A stretch of 64,000 nucleotides of DNA from Clostridium sp. BJN0013 (GCF_040939125.1 NZ_CP162495.1:806001-870000), one strand, 5' to 3'; counted from the stretch's first letter, positions 1-9,186 are shown. Translations and numbers: made by a program. The notes: generated by a model not told the origin, from the sequence alone.

Positions 1-1488
1 ACAGGAATGATAGAGTTAAAAGGGGAATATATAAGAATATTTTCAGAGTCGGAAACTCCCCCGATATACATAAAGGAAAATCTGGATGCGGCTGAAAATA
101 TAAGGCTTAAGTATAGATATCTTGATTTAAGAAGACCGGATATGCAAAGAATATTTATGTTAAGGCATAAAACTGCCAAAGTTATAAGGGATTTTCTAGA
201 TGAACAGGGATTCTTGGAAATAGAAACTCCTATACTTGGGAAAAGTACTCCAGAAGGTGCCAGAGATTATCTTGTACCCAGCAGAAATTATAAGGGAAAA
301 TATTATGCCCTTCCTCAATCACCTCAGTTATTTAAACAGCTGTTAATGGTTTCCGGGTATGACAGATATTTTCAAATAGCAAAGTGTTTTAGAGATGAGG
401 ATTTAAGAGCCAACAGGCAGCCGGAATTTACTCAGGTAGACATGGAAATTTCCTTTGTAGACCAGGAAGAAGTAATGGAATTGAATGAGAGACTACTTCA
501 AAGGGTATTTAAACAGATATTGGATGTGGATATAAAACTTCCTATAGAAAGAATGACTTATAAGACTGCCATGGATAAATATGGAAGTGATAAGCCGGAT
601 TTGAGATTTGGCATGGAGATAAATGATATAAGTCAAATTGTTAAAGGTGTGGATTTTAAAGTATTCCAAAGTGCATTGGAAAAAGGAGGCTCTGTAAGGG
701 CCATAAAAGTTTCTGGTTCTGCTTCTATGGGAAGAAAACAAATAGATAAGCTGGTTGAATTTGTAAAAACCTATGGTGCCTCAGGACTTATATGGATGGC
801 ATATAAAAAAGAAGGAATTAAGTGCTCCATATCAAAGTTTTTGACAGAAGAAGATACCCGGAATATATTAAATAAAATGGAAGCGTCTGAAGGAGATTTA
901 ATATTAATAGTAGCAGATAAAAATAAAGTTGTACTTGAAAGCCTGGGTGCCCTTAGAATTCACATGGCTAAACAAACCGGCATACTGGAAGAAAATAATG
1001 ATTTTAAATTTGTATGGATAACAGAATTTCCTCTTTTATCTTATAATGAAGAGGAAAATAGATATCAGGCAGAACATCATCCTTTTGTCATGCCTATGGA
1101 CGAAGACATACAGTATCTGCAAAGTAACCCGGAAAAAGTAAGGGCCAAGGCCTATGACATAGTGTTAAATGGAGAAGAACTAGGTGGAGGAAGTATAAGA
1201 ATACATGATACAAAACTTCAGGAGAAAATGTTTCAGGCAATTGGTATTACAAAAGAGACTGCCTGGGATAAATTTGGATATTTCTTGGAAGCTCTTAAAT
1301 TTGGTCCACCACCTCATGGAGGACTTGCTTATGGATTTGACAGAATGATAATGTTTTTAGCTAAAACAGATAATATCAAAGATGTTATAGCTTTTCCTAA
1401 AAACCAAAATGCATTTTGTCCATTGACAGAAGCACCAAATGTAGTAGATAAATCCCAGTTAAAAGATTTAGGAATAGAAATATCATAA
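1..1488 (+). CDS. aspS: Aspartyl-tRNA synthetase, 5'-truncated by the window edge
   Basis: Charges tRNA-Asp with aspartate in the cytoplasm. The reading frame is open from base 1, so the N-terminal anticodon-binding OB domain lies mostly outside the window; the ATG at 7 is internal. Visible class II synthetase features are motif 2 (FRDEDLRANRQPEFTQVD), a bacterial-type GAD insertion in the middle of the visible part, and motif 3 near the end (GLAYGFDRMIMFL). The family is usually about 590 residues and about 495 are present here. A probable 6S RNA follows, the same neighbour order known downstream of aspS in Bacillus subtilis. Confidence 0.96.
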   Translation, partial: TGMIELKGEYIRIFSESETPPIYIKENLDAAENIRLKYRYLDLRRPDMQRIFMLRHKTAKVIRDFLDEQGFLEIETPILGKSTPEGARDYLVPSRNYKGKYYALPQSPQLFKQLLMVSGYDRYFQIAKCFRDEDLRANRQPEFTQVDMEISFVDQEEVMELNERLLQRVFKQILDVDIKLPIERMTYKTAMDKYGSDKPDLRFGMEINDISQIVKGVDFKVFQSALEKGGSVRAIKVSGSASMGRKQIDKLVEFVKTYGASGLIWMAYKKEGIKCSISKFLTEEDTRNILNKMEASEGDLILIVADKNKVVLESLGALRIHMAKQTGILEENNDFKFVWITEFPLLSYNEEENRYQAEHHPFVMPMDEDIQYLQSNPEKVRAKAYDIVLNGEELGGGSIRIHDTKLQEKMFQAIGITKETAWDKFGYFLEALKFGPPPHGGLAYGFDRMIMFLAKTDNIKDVIAFPKNQNAFCPLTEAPNVVDKSQLKDLGIEIS

Positions 1489-1626
1489 TACCAAAATATT
1501 TTTTAATTTACAGTTAAATTAATATACATACTAAAGATAAATTTAAAAAAATGTAGTATAATAGTATTATAAGATAACTTCTATTGTAGTTGAAAGTTGA
1601 AAATTTCATAAAAATATGTATTAATT

Positions 1627-1794
1627 TCCTACTGTGTACGGGGAATGAGTTAATGTTGGCTGAACATTTTATAAAGGGGAATCCAACTCTTTTTGTGGAA
1701 TGAAACTCAATTTATTTTGGGCACAAGAAGCAAAAAGGAGATGCCCACCTGTTAAGAGCGGGTTCAATATAACTTATTCTGCGGCATGGTGGGG
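1627..1794 (+). ncRNA. ssrS: Probable 6S RNA
   Basis: The stretch between aspS and the next gene folds into a long rod-like RNA. The ends TCCTACTGTGT (1627-1637) and GCATGGTGGGG (1784-1794) pair over 11 consecutive positions including G-U pairs, giving the closing stem of an RNA of about 168 nt, the usual size. 6S RNA binds the sigma-A RNA polymerase holoenzyme and mimics an open promoter. In B. subtilis one 6S gene (bsrA) also lies downstream of aspS. The call rests on closing stem, size and synteny; I could not run a covariance model. Confidence 0.6.
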
Positions 1795-1800
1795 TTTTAT

Positions 1801-1982
1801 TTTAGTTAAGAAGTAAGAGTTAAGAGTGAAAAGTGAAGGTGAATTTTTCTCTACTTTGTTATGAAAAATTCTAAATTAAGGTTTATTGAAGCAAAGTTTC
1901 AATAGTATTGCATAGGTTTTCCTCAGTTTTAACTGAAGAAAACCAACCATAACTTTTCACTTTTAACCCATAACTTTTAATA
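1801..1982. repeat. Intergenic palindromic element, copy 1
   Basis: AT-rich imperfect palindrome with outer arms of the type AAGAGTTAAGAGTGAAAAGT and their complement near 1950-1980, and inner motifs GAATTTTTCT / GAAAAATTC. It shares the inner GTTTATTGAAGCAAAGTTTC motif with the copy at 55040. It fills the gap between the 6S RNA and the ribosome site of the next gene and shows no coding potential. Confidence 0.6.
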
Positions 1983-1997
1983 AGAGGAGATGACAGC

Positions 1998-2960
1998 ATG
2001 GGATATCTGTATATTATTTTAGCTGCTATAACCTTCAGTACTATGGAAATAGCAGGTAAAGTAATTTCTAATGTTATAAATCCATTTCAGTTGAATTTTT
2101 TGAGATTTTTAATAGGTGGACTTATATTGTTACCATCTACCATTAAAATACTTAAAAATAAAGGTATAAAATTAAATAGAAAAGATTTTGGGTATTTTAT
2201 TATAACGGGACTTTTATGTGTTGTAATTAGCATGTCCTTTTTCCAGTTTGCTATAGTTTACACAAAAGCTTCCATTGTAGCTATAATATTTAGTACAAAC
2301 CCCATATTTACAATTCCTTTTGCCTATTTAATTTTAAAAGAAGATTTAAATAAAGCTACCATTGTTTCTTTAGTATTAAGTTTAATTGGAATAGTATGTA
2401 TTTTGAATCCTTTTCAAGCAGCACAGGGTGGAAATGTTACAGGAATAGTGTTGTGTGTAATAGCTGCCTTTACATTTTCAATATACAGTGTAGTAGGTAA
2501 AATGAAATCTTATAGATATGGAAGTATAGCCATGAACTGCATAACATTTTTAGTAGGAGACATGATAATGTTTATTCTAATATGTATTTCTAAACTTTCA
2601 ATATTTAAAAATGCAGTTTCAAATAGCAGTTTTCATATTTTTTCAGATATTCCACTATTTCAGGGCATAAACTCTTCAAATATATTTGTTATAATTTATT
2701 TAGGTGTAGTTGTAACCGGTCTTGGATATTTATTTTATTTTCTTGCCATGGACAATACTTCTGCATCCACTGCATCTGTGGTATTCTTTATAAAACCAGC
2801 TCTTGCTCCTATTCTTGCATTAATACTGTTAAAGGAGAGTATACCATTTAATACTGTAATGGGTATATTATTTATATTATTTGGTTCTCTTATGACATTT
2901 ACGCAAAAAAAGAATAAAAATCCAGTATGTATTGAAGAGAAAGTTAAAATAAATGATTGA
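1998..2960 (+). CDS. EamA/DMT-family transporter (drug/metabolite type)
   Basis: A 320-residue protein with about ten hydrophobic membrane segments arranged as two repeated EamA halves. The first half contains the typical FLRFLIGGLILLPS and IIFSTNPIFTIPFAYLILKE segments, the second FIKPALAPILALILLKES. Members export or import small metabolites; the substrate cannot be read from sequence. It stands alone, preceded by AGAGGAGATGACAGC as ribosome site and ending inside a bidirectional terminator hairpin. Confidence 0.9.
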   Translation: MGYLYIILAAITFSTMEIAGKVISNVINPFQLNFLRFLIGGLILLPSTIKILKNKGIKLNRKDFGYFIITGLLCVVISMSFFQFAIVYTKASIVAIIFSTNPIFTIPFAYLILKEDLNKATIVSLVLSLIGIVCILNPFQAAQGGNVTGIVLCVIAAFTFSIYSVVGKMKSYRYGSIAMNCITFLVGDMIMFILICISKLSIFKNAVSNSSFHIFSDIPLFQGINSSNIFVIIYLGVVVTGLGYLFYFLAMDNTSASTASVVFFIKPALAPILALILLKESIPFNTVMGILFILFGSLMTFTQKKNKNPVCIEEKVKIND

Positions 2961-2985
2961 AACCTTTTTAGGTCTCAATCATTTA
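2952..2985. terminator. Bidirectional terminator
   Basis: AAATGATTGAAACC (2952-2965) pairs with GGTCTCAATCATTT (2972-2985) with one mismatch. T-runs lie on both sides, so it can serve both the transporter, whose stop codon lies inside the stem, and the convergent gene ending at 2988. Confidence 0.85.
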
Positions 2986-2987
2986 TT

Positions 2988-3659
2988 TTATGTTGATCTT
3001 AATAATTTTTCATTTAAAGAATTCAATGACTCAATTATCTCTTCCCGGGGCAGATTACCTCTATTGAGTTCATCTTCACTTTTTAAAAGTAGATTGTGGT
3101 AAAATTTCAGGGCATTTTTTAGACATTTTTCAGAAAAATTACTGTCTTGCAGCATTTCATATAATATATTTTCGGCTTTATCATATATTCCAATTTTCAG
3201 GTAATATTCTATTAGTTTATTTTCAACATCTAGGGATAGTTTATAAGGGGAAATCTTAATTATAATGGGATCAATATCTGAAAAATAGTTTTCTAGATTA
3301 CAGTGATCATCTTTGATTAAATAGGCGTTTAAAAAAAGATTTAAAGATTTTTCATATATGTAAAAAGCATCTTCTGTCTTATGCTGGTTTTCTAAAATAT
3401 CTGCCTCTTCTTTTAATAATTTAGCCATCATTATATATTTATCCACATTTATGGTTCCATCACTTTTTATTATTTCAAGTAAGTTTTCTGTAGAAAAAGA
3501 ATTAAAAAATTTTATGCTAAGCCTGAATATATACTTAAAGGCATCATCTATCAAATTCATGGCCTTTGTATAATTTTCATTTTTTTTATTAAAAATTATT
3601 TGTTCTAACAATTCTTCAAATTTTTTAATCAATTCATCTGTTATGCTTCTTTTTAACAT
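2988..3659 (-). CDS. DUF6483-like helical protein (TPR-like)
   Basis: A 223-residue, cytoplasmic, all-helical protein without signal peptide or membrane segment. Paired helices with TPR-like spacing are visible (for example KTEDAFYIYEKSLNLFLNAY and GIYDKAENILYEMLQDS). It resembles the clostridial DUF6483 proteins of this length, from memory and not from a search. The start is ATG with an upstream GGAGGG site. It is convergent with the transporter and transcribed alone. Function unknown. Confidence 0.65.
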   Translation of the reverse strand: MLKRSITDELIKKFEELLEQIIFNKKNENYTKAMNLIDDAFKYIFRLSIKFFNSFSTENLLEIIKSDGTINVDKYIMMAKLLKEEADILENQHKTEDAFYIYEKSLNLFLNAYLIKDDHCNLENYFSDIDPIIIKISPYKLSLDVENKLIEYYLKIGIYDKAENILYEMLQDSNFSEKCLKNALKFYHNLLLKSEDELNRGNLPREEIIESLNSLNEKLLRST

Positions 3660-3866
3660 TATTAGACCCTCCTGGAATTTTCACAAGACATACATTAACA
3701 CATACATTATACTAAAAAATCAATTTATTTACTATAAGTATACAGTAAAAATTGATAACAAGTATTGAATATGAATATCTCATGTGATATTATTGTATAC
3801 AGTACATATAGTTTACAAAACTACATATAATAATATATATATTAAATTTTAAAGGAGTGGTTTCAT

Positions 3867-4517
3867 TTGTATAATGAAGTTAAATTATATACAAGAGGAG
3901 AGGAGATGGCAAATGCCATAACTCATGGCATAGCTACACTTTTGTCCATAGCAGCTATGGTCCTTTTAATTGTATTTTCAAGCAGGCTGGGTGATAAATG
4001 GTATGTTATAAGTTATACAATTTATGGAATCTCCATGTTCATATTATATCTGGGATCTACCTTATATCACAGCATAACCAACCCAAAAGCTAAGAGGGTT
4101 TTTAGAATAATTGACCATTCATCCATTTATCTTTTAATAGCTGGAACCTATACTCCCTTTACCCTGACAATTTTAAGAGATTCTGTAGGTTGGATACTAT
4201 TTTGGATAGTATGGATTATGGCAGTACTCGGAATAATAATGAAGGTATTCTGGGTAGGCAAATATGATGTTGCATCTACCTTGTTATATATATTCATGGG
4301 CTGGATGATAATTTTTGCCATAAAAATACTTTTAGTAAAGTTATCTTCTACAGCAATAGTTCTTTTAGTCTCAGGAGGAATTATATATACAGTAGGGGCT
4401 CTTTTATATATGTTTAATAAAATACCCTATAATCATGCTATATGGCACCTTTTTGTCATAGGAGGAACTGTATGTCATTTCTTTTGTATACTTTTATATT
4501 TATTTCCAAACCAATAA
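3867..4517 (+). CDS. Hemolysin III family (PAQR-type) membrane protein
   Basis: A 216-residue, seven-helix membrane protein. It shows the conserved family motifs: an N-terminal EMANAITHGIAT, STLYHSI, the helix HSSIYLLIAGTYTPF, and the C-terminal HAIWHLFVIGGTVCHFF, which together supply the conserved metal-site Ser/Asp/His residues. The start is TTG at 3867, chosen because AAAGGAGTGG lies seven bases upstream. Bacterial members are usually not true hemolysins; roles in membrane homeostasis have been proposed. Single gene. Confidence 0.92.
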   Translation: MYNEVKLYTRGEEMANAITHGIATLLSIAAMVLLIVFSSRLGDKWYVISYTIYGISMFILYLGSTLYHSITNPKAKRVFRIIDHSSIYLLIAGTYTPFTLTILRDSVGWILFWIVWIMAVLGIIMKVFWVGKYDVASTLLYIFMGWMIIFAIKILLVKLSSTAIVLLVSGGIIYTVGALLYMFNKIPYNHAIWHLFVIGGTVCHFFCILLYLFPNQ

Positions 4518-4695
4518 GCCAAAGTTTTACAGAAGGTAAGAATTTTTTATTTTTAAGTAAAAAAGTAATATAATTATTTTAGATAATATAGTGAAATTCA
4601 CATAAATAAAGAAATTTTACTAAATATTAAAAGGAGTATGATGTTATAGCATAGAATATATAAAACATAAGTTTAATTTATATTTATAGAGGGTA

Positions 4696-5262
4696 ATGAT
4701 TATGGATAAAAATAATATTTTTGGATTTCATTCTTCTTTTTATTATTTTGGGTTACAACATTTAGTTTTAAACATGTATAACTATATTAAAGATGGTATT
4801 GATAAGAATGAAAAAATATATGTGTGCATGGCTCCTGGAGTATATAGTGAATTAATAAAATATTTATCGGATATATGTGGATTTAGTTATATAAAAAATT
4901 TTAATGTACATAAGATGATTGATTATTACGACAAATTGGATTTAACTGAAATAAGAACAAAGCTTTCAAAGCATATAGATGAAATTATTGAAAATGGTTA
5001 TTCGGGAATCAGATTTATTATACAAACTGATTATGTAATTTTAAGCAGTTCCCGGGAATATTTCATAGACTTTAATAGATCCATATTGTATATAATCTCA
5101 GGATTGAAGGTTTCTTCTATGAGTCTATATGATTTTGAGGATTATTTAAAACACAAATATATAATAGATGATGAGATCATTTTAGAATCCTATAGAGTTC
5201 ATCCTTACAGATTGTATAATGGAAGTCTGCAAAATTGCTGTGGACTCTCTCATTCAAAATAA
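4696..5262 (+). CDS. MEDS (DcmR-sensory) domain protein
   Basis: A 188-residue soluble protein that looks like a stand-alone MEDS domain, a ligand-sensing module first noted in methanogens and in the regulator DcmR. The start FGFHSSFYYFGL.HLVLNMYNYIKDG and the following NEKIYVCMAPGVYSEL fit that domain. No DNA-binding or kinase domain is attached. The ATG at 4696 or the in-frame ATG at 4702 could be used. A terminator overlaps the stop codon, so it is monocistronic. Confidence 0.6.
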   Translation: MIMDKNNIFGFHSSFYYFGLQHLVLNMYNYIKDGIDKNEKIYVCMAPGVYSELIKYLSDICGFSYIKNFNVHKMIDYYDKLDLTEIRTKLSKHIDEIIENGYSGIRFIIQTDYVILSSSREYFIDFNRSILYIISGLKVSSMSLYDFEDYLKHKYIIDDEIILESYRVHPYRLYNGSLQNCCGLSHSK

Positions 5263-5289
5263 TCCTAGTTGTTCAACTAGGATTATTTT
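5256..5289 (+). terminator. Terminator after the MEDS gene
   Basis: Stem AATCCTAGTT/AACTAGGATT around loop GTTC, extended by A-T pairs, followed by ATTTTA. The TAA stop at 5260-5262 lies in the left arm. Confidence 0.85.
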
Positions 5290-5477
5290 AAATGAGGATT
5301 TCAAATAAAATTCATTAAATTTATGGAGTTATTACATATGGGAGTTATTATATTATCAAGGCATTATAAGTTTAACCGTAAATGATAAAAATTATGTATA
5401 AGATACTTAATATTCTAAAAATAAATATAGTAACATAATAAACATATTTTAATAGTATGTATTAATGGCATTTTAAA

Positions 5478-5514
5478 TCCTTTGTTTTTATATTACATAA
5501 AAACAAAGGAGGTG
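5478..5514 (+). promoter_or_regulatory. Hairpin covering the ribosome site of the kinase-like gene
   Basis: TCCTTTGTTTTTA (5478-5490) is a perfect 13-bp complement of TAAAAACAAAGGA (5498-5510), with a 7-base loop. The right arm contains the start of the Shine-Dalgarno sequence AAAGGAGGTG (5506 onwards) for the GTG start at 5520. No T-tract follows. The arrangement suggests control of translation by folding, for example by temperature or a bound factor; that role is inferred. Confidence 0.55.
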
Positions 5515-5519
5515 TTATT

Positions 5520-6074
5520 GTGAAAAATTCACAGGACCATTATGAAGGTATCCCAGTTGATTTAAGATCTTGCAAGTATTTAGGGGGAGGGCATAGTGGA
5601 CAAGTATATTTAATGCCAGACAAAAAAGTTTTAAAAATATTCAATAGTTCACACAGCTGTAAACGTGAATTTGATATATTAAAATCTGTAGAAGGAAGTC
5701 CTCACTTTCCTAGGGCTTATGAAATGGACAAGTATTATATGATTAGAGAATACGTGGGGGGAACTAATGTAAAAGATTATCTTATAAAGAATGGTTTAAG
5801 TAGGTCCTTTGTTATAAGAGTGATAGAGCTTATTGATGATATGAAGAAGCTGGGTTTTACAAAACTGGAAATGAGATTTCCTCATCTGTTTGTTCAAAAA
5901 GATGGGTCACTTATGCTAATAGATCCAAGAAAAAGCTATGTTCAAGATATACCTTATCCAAAATCTTTTTTAAGAAAGTTAAAAAAAATGGGGCTATTAC
6001 AAGAATTTATAAAAATATTGAATGAAGAGAGACCTGATATGGACTTTGGAGTTTATTCCCATAAAGTAATATAA
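5520..6074 (+). CDS. Small protein-kinase-like protein
   Basis: A 184-residue protein with the N-lobe of a Hanks-type or RIO-like kinase: glycine-rich loop LGGGHSGQVY (about residues 21-30), the ATP-binding lysine in KVLKIF, a candidate C-helix glutamate in KREFDIL, hinge-like YYMIREYVGG and a DFG-like LMLIDPR near residue 140. The catalytic HRD..N loop is not recognisable (MRFPHLFVQ instead), and the C-lobe is very short. It may be an atypical kinase or a pseudokinase. GTG start behind AAAGGAGGTG, under a strong hairpin. Single gene with its own terminator. Confidence 0.6.
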   Translation: MKNSQDHYEGIPVDLRSCKYLGGGHSGQVYLMPDKKVLKIFNSSHSCKREFDILKSVEGSPHFPRAYEMDKYYMIREYVGGTNVKDYLIKNGLSRSFVIRVIELIDDMKKLGFTKLEMRFPHLFVQKDGSLMLIDPRKSYVQDIPYPKSFLRKLKKMGLLQEFIKILNEERPDMDFGVYSHKVI

Positions 6075-6081
6075 AAGAAGA

Positions 6082-6118
6082 GAGCTTACAATGTTATTTA
6101 ACCATTGTAAGCTCCTTT
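6082..6118 (+). terminator. Terminator after the kinase-like gene
   Basis: GAGCTTACAATG (6082-6093) pairs with CATTGTAAGCTC (6103-6114) and is followed by CTTTTAAAT. Confidence 0.85.
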
Positions 6119-6304
6119 TAAATACTGATTAACATAACAATTCAATAAATTATAAGTAAATTATCAGAATAATCATTGACATTTTAATAAAATGGTAATA
6201 TTATTAATAAATAATAATAAATTTAATAATGTATTTAATTTATTGTTATGACATATCTCTTCTAGATAATACGACTCATAATATATCTCGAAAATTTGTT
6301 TAGG

Positions 6305-6345
6305 CGCCTTTATTTTGAAATTTTCAAAATAAAGGCGTTCTTTTA
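6305..6345 (+). terminator. Strong terminator-like hairpin in front of the PucR gene
   Basis: CGCCTTTATTTTGAAA and its complement form a stem of about 15 bp (6305-6337) followed by TTCTTTT. It lies about 40 bases upstream of the regulator start, while the previous gene already has its terminator at 6082. It therefore either ends an unannotated transcript from the AT-rich 6120-6300 stretch, where I see no gene, or acts as an attenuator for the regulator. Confidence 0.6.
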
Positions 6346-6384
6346 AAAAATGCTAAGAATAATATGAAGGTGTGTGGTGAAATT

Positions 6385-7596
6385 ATGATAATAAATTGTG
6401 AAAATATAAGGACTTTACCATATGCAAATAAATTAAAGATTGTAGCAGGAAAGAAAGGTATGGGAAGAATTATAAAATGGGTGCATTTTATGGAAAACCC
6501 GGGATATATACGTTGGCTAAAGGGAGGAGAATTGATTTTAATAACAGGAATACTTATAAAAGATGATATAAATATTCTTTACAAGTTAATTAAAGATTTA
6601 AATTCCAAGAATATAGCTGGACTTGTTATAAATATAGGCCCTTATATTTCAAGCACTCCCCAAAATATAATAGAACTTGCAGATTATCTTGATTTTCCAA
6701 TATTTGAATTACCCTTTGAAGTAAGATTAATAGACATAAGTCAAAGTATATGTAAAGCAATTTTTATGAATAAAATGGAACAGGAGTCAATGAATAGTTT
6801 CATAAGGAGTATTATTCTTGGAGATTTAAACTATAATGAAGATGAAGCAAATAAATCTAAATTTTATAAATACAACCCGGGCAAGACTTATTGTTCAATG
6901 GTAATATCCATAGATAATTTTATAAGCTTTGTCAAACAAGATGGAGTTTGGAATGAAGATTTAGAAACCAAAACAAGACAGCAGATTGAACAGATTATAT
7001 TTAATATAATGAATAAATTAAATAAAAAATCAATTAATATAATTGAAAATACTTTTGTTATAATTATTTTTCCTGTGGAAAAGGATGAAAAAGATAAAAT
7101 AGATTCAATTGCAGAAGATATTTTAAGTAATATAAATTTAAAAGTAGGAGAACTTGAAATAGGTATTGGTATAGGAAGTTTCTGGACAAAGCTTGAAGAA
7201 CTTAAAGATAGTGTAAATAAAGCACAAAATGCTTTAAAGATTTTAGGAGGAGGTAAAAATAAAATATGCAATTATAAAGATATGGGCATGTACAGGTTAT
7301 TGTTTGACCTGGACAAAAAAGATGAAATGAAGAGACTTCTTGAAGAAATATTAGGAGAACTTATAGAATATGACAATAAAAATTCTACAAGTTTAGTCGA
7401 AACTTTGCAGGTTTATATTAATGAAAATTGTAATTTGATACAGAGTGCAGAGGAACTTTTTATTCACAAGAATACCTTGAAATATAGAATAAAAAGAATA
7501 GAAGAGATATTAAACTGCAATCTTAGAAATATGGAACATTTATTTAAATTTGATATGGCTTTCAAAATAAAGAACTTCTTGACCTGTATAAAGTAA
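6385..7596 (+). CDS. PucR/CdaR-type transcriptional regulator
   Basis: About 403 residues with three recognisable parts: an N-terminal PucR sensory domain (about 1-130, including GRIIKWVHFMENPGYIRWLKGG), a central GGDEF-like region (about 150-280), and a C-terminal helix-turn-helix (NLIQSAEELFIHKNTLKYRIKRI) typical of PucR_2. Such proteins activate catabolic genes for purines, amino acids or related amines. The ATG at 6385 is preferred over 6364 because only it has a ribosome-site-like GGTG upstream. The following aminotransferase gene on the same strand is the obvious target; that is inference from position. Confidence 0.85.
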   Translation: MIINCENIRTLPYANKLKIVAGKKGMGRIIKWVHFMENPGYIRWLKGGELILITGILIKDDINILYKLIKDLNSKNIAGLVINIGPYISSTPQNIIELADYLDFPIFELPFEVRLIDISQSICKAIFMNKMEQESMNSFIRSIILGDLNYNEDEANKSKFYKYNPGKTYCSMVISIDNFISFVKQDGVWNEDLETKTRQQIEQIIFNIMNKLNKKSINIIENTFVIIIFPVEKDEKDKIDSIAEDILSNINLKVGELEIGIGIGSFWTKLEELKDSVNKAQNALKILGGGKNKICNYKDMGMYRLLFDLDKKDEMKRLLEEILGELIEYDNKNSTSLVETLQVYINENCNLIQSAEELFIHKNTLKYRIKRIEEILNCNLRNMEHLFKFDMAFKIKNFLTCIK

Positions 7597-7757
7597 ACAA
7601 ATGCTGTGTTATATAATTGTCCTTTTTATACATATGAATATGGATGATAATATGTTAAATTATATATAATATATTTATCAAATCAATAAATTATAAGTTT
7701 AAATATAAAAATATATTAATTTATTATGAAGTATGTATATGTATGGGGGCGTTAAAA

Positions 7758-9134
7758 ATGATTGAGGAAAAGAATGCAAAAATTATAACTGAAATACCAG
7801 GACCTAAGTCTAAGGAACTTATTAAAAAAAGAGAACAATATGTAGCTAAAGGAGTGGGATGCAGTGCACCTATATTTGTGGAAGAGGCTAAAGGTGCACT
7901 TATACAAGATATAGATGGAAATGTATTTGTTGATTTTGCAGGGGCTATAGGAGTCCAAAATGTAGGACATAGAGATGAGGGAGTAGTGGAAGCCGTAAAA
8001 GCCCAGCTTGATAAATATATACATCCTTGTTTTCATGTAAATATGTATGAGCCATATATTGCCCTGGCGGAAAAACTTGTAGAAATTACACCGGGCAGTT
8101 ATGAAAAAAAAGCTATGTTTGCCAATAGTGGTGCGGAGGCAGTGGAGAATGCCATCAAAATAGCTAGAGCCTATACTAAAAAATCAGGTATAATCTCCCT
8201 TTGGGGTTCTTTTCACGGCAGGACCAATATGACAATGTCTATAACAAGTAAATACAGGCCATATAAAGATGGATTTGGACCCTTTGCCTCACAAACTTAT
8301 AAGACAGAAGGTGCCTATTGTTATAGATGTGCCCTTGGATGCAAATATCCTGAATGTGGTATAGCCTGTGCTGAAAAACTTAGGACTATGTTGAAAACCG
8401 TAAATTCCAAGGATGAAATAGCTTGTTTAATAGCAGAGCCGGTACAAGGGGAAGGTGGATTCATAGTACCTCCAAAAGAGTATTTTAAAGTTATTCAACA
8501 AATATGCAATGAAAATGACATAGTATTTATTATTGATGAAGTACAAGCCGGCTTTGGAAGAACCGGAAAATTATTTGCCCATGAACATTTTGGAGTAGAA
8601 GCAGATATTATAACCATGTCAAAGTCAATTGCCAATGGATTTCCGTTAAGTGCAGTTGTAGGAAAGGCAGAAATTATGGATGCTGCTTGTGTAGGAGGTA
8701 TTGGAGGCACATATTCGGGAAGCCCTCTGGGATGTGTTGCAGCTCTTAAGGTTATAGAAAAGATAGATAAAGATGATCTTTGTAGTAGAGCCTTTAAAAT
8801 TGGGAAATATATTACAGCCAGGTTTCAGCACATGAGAGAAAAATATGATGTAATAGGTGATATAAGAGGCCTTGGAGCAATGATAGGAGTGGAATTTGTA
8901 AAAGACAGAAGCACAAAAGAAGCTTATGCAGAGCTGGTTAAAAAGGTTACACAATATTGTTTTAAAAGAGGAGTAGTAGTTTTAAATGCAGGATTGTTAA
9001 GTAATGTAATAAGATTCTTGCCGCCTCTTGTAATAACCCAGGAACAATTAAAATATGGCATTGATGTAATTGAAGAGGCAATAGAAAGTGAATTGGAAGT
9101 AAAGAGTCAGTTGGAATATAAAAGTATAGTTTAA
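7758..9134 (+). CDS. Class III PLP-dependent aminotransferase (4-aminobutyrate aminotransferase-like)
   Basis: A 458-residue fold-type I aminotransferase. Seen: the PLP-pocket sequence ANSGAEAVENAIKIAR, the aspartate motif FIIDEVQAGFGRTGK, and the Schiff-base lysine in ITMSKSIANGFPLSAV (Lys289). A Cys-rich insertion CYRCALGCKYPECGIAC is present, as in several firmicute relatives. It probably moves the amino group of GABA or another omega-amino acid to 2-oxoglutarate; the substrate is not certain. ATG 7758 follows GGGGGC at proper distance; an in-frame ATG at 7743 is less likely. It follows a PucR regulator and ends at a strong terminator. Confidence 0.88.
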   Translation: MIEEKNAKIITEIPGPKSKELIKKREQYVAKGVGCSAPIFVEEAKGALIQDIDGNVFVDFAGAIGVQNVGHRDEGVVEAVKAQLDKYIHPCFHVNMYEPYIALAEKLVEITPGSYEKKAMFANSGAEAVENAIKIARAYTKKSGIISLWGSFHGRTNMTMSITSKYRPYKDGFGPFASQTYKTEGAYCYRCALGCKYPECGIACAEKLRTMLKTVNSKDEIACLIAEPVQGEGGFIVPPKEYFKVIQQICNENDIVFIIDEVQAGFGRTGKLFAHEHFGVEADIITMSKSIANGFPLSAVVGKAEIMDAACVGGIGGTYSGSPLGCVAALKVIEKIDKDDLCSRAFKIGKYITARFQHMREKYDVIGDIRGLGAMIGVEFVKDRSTKEAYAELVKKVTQYCFKRGVVVLNAGLLSNVIRFLPPLVITQEQLKYGIDVIEEAIESELEVKSQLEYKSIV

Positions 9135-9186
9135 AGAACTTAGTATATATTAAAAACTGCTATCTAAAAAACTCTATATAATATAT

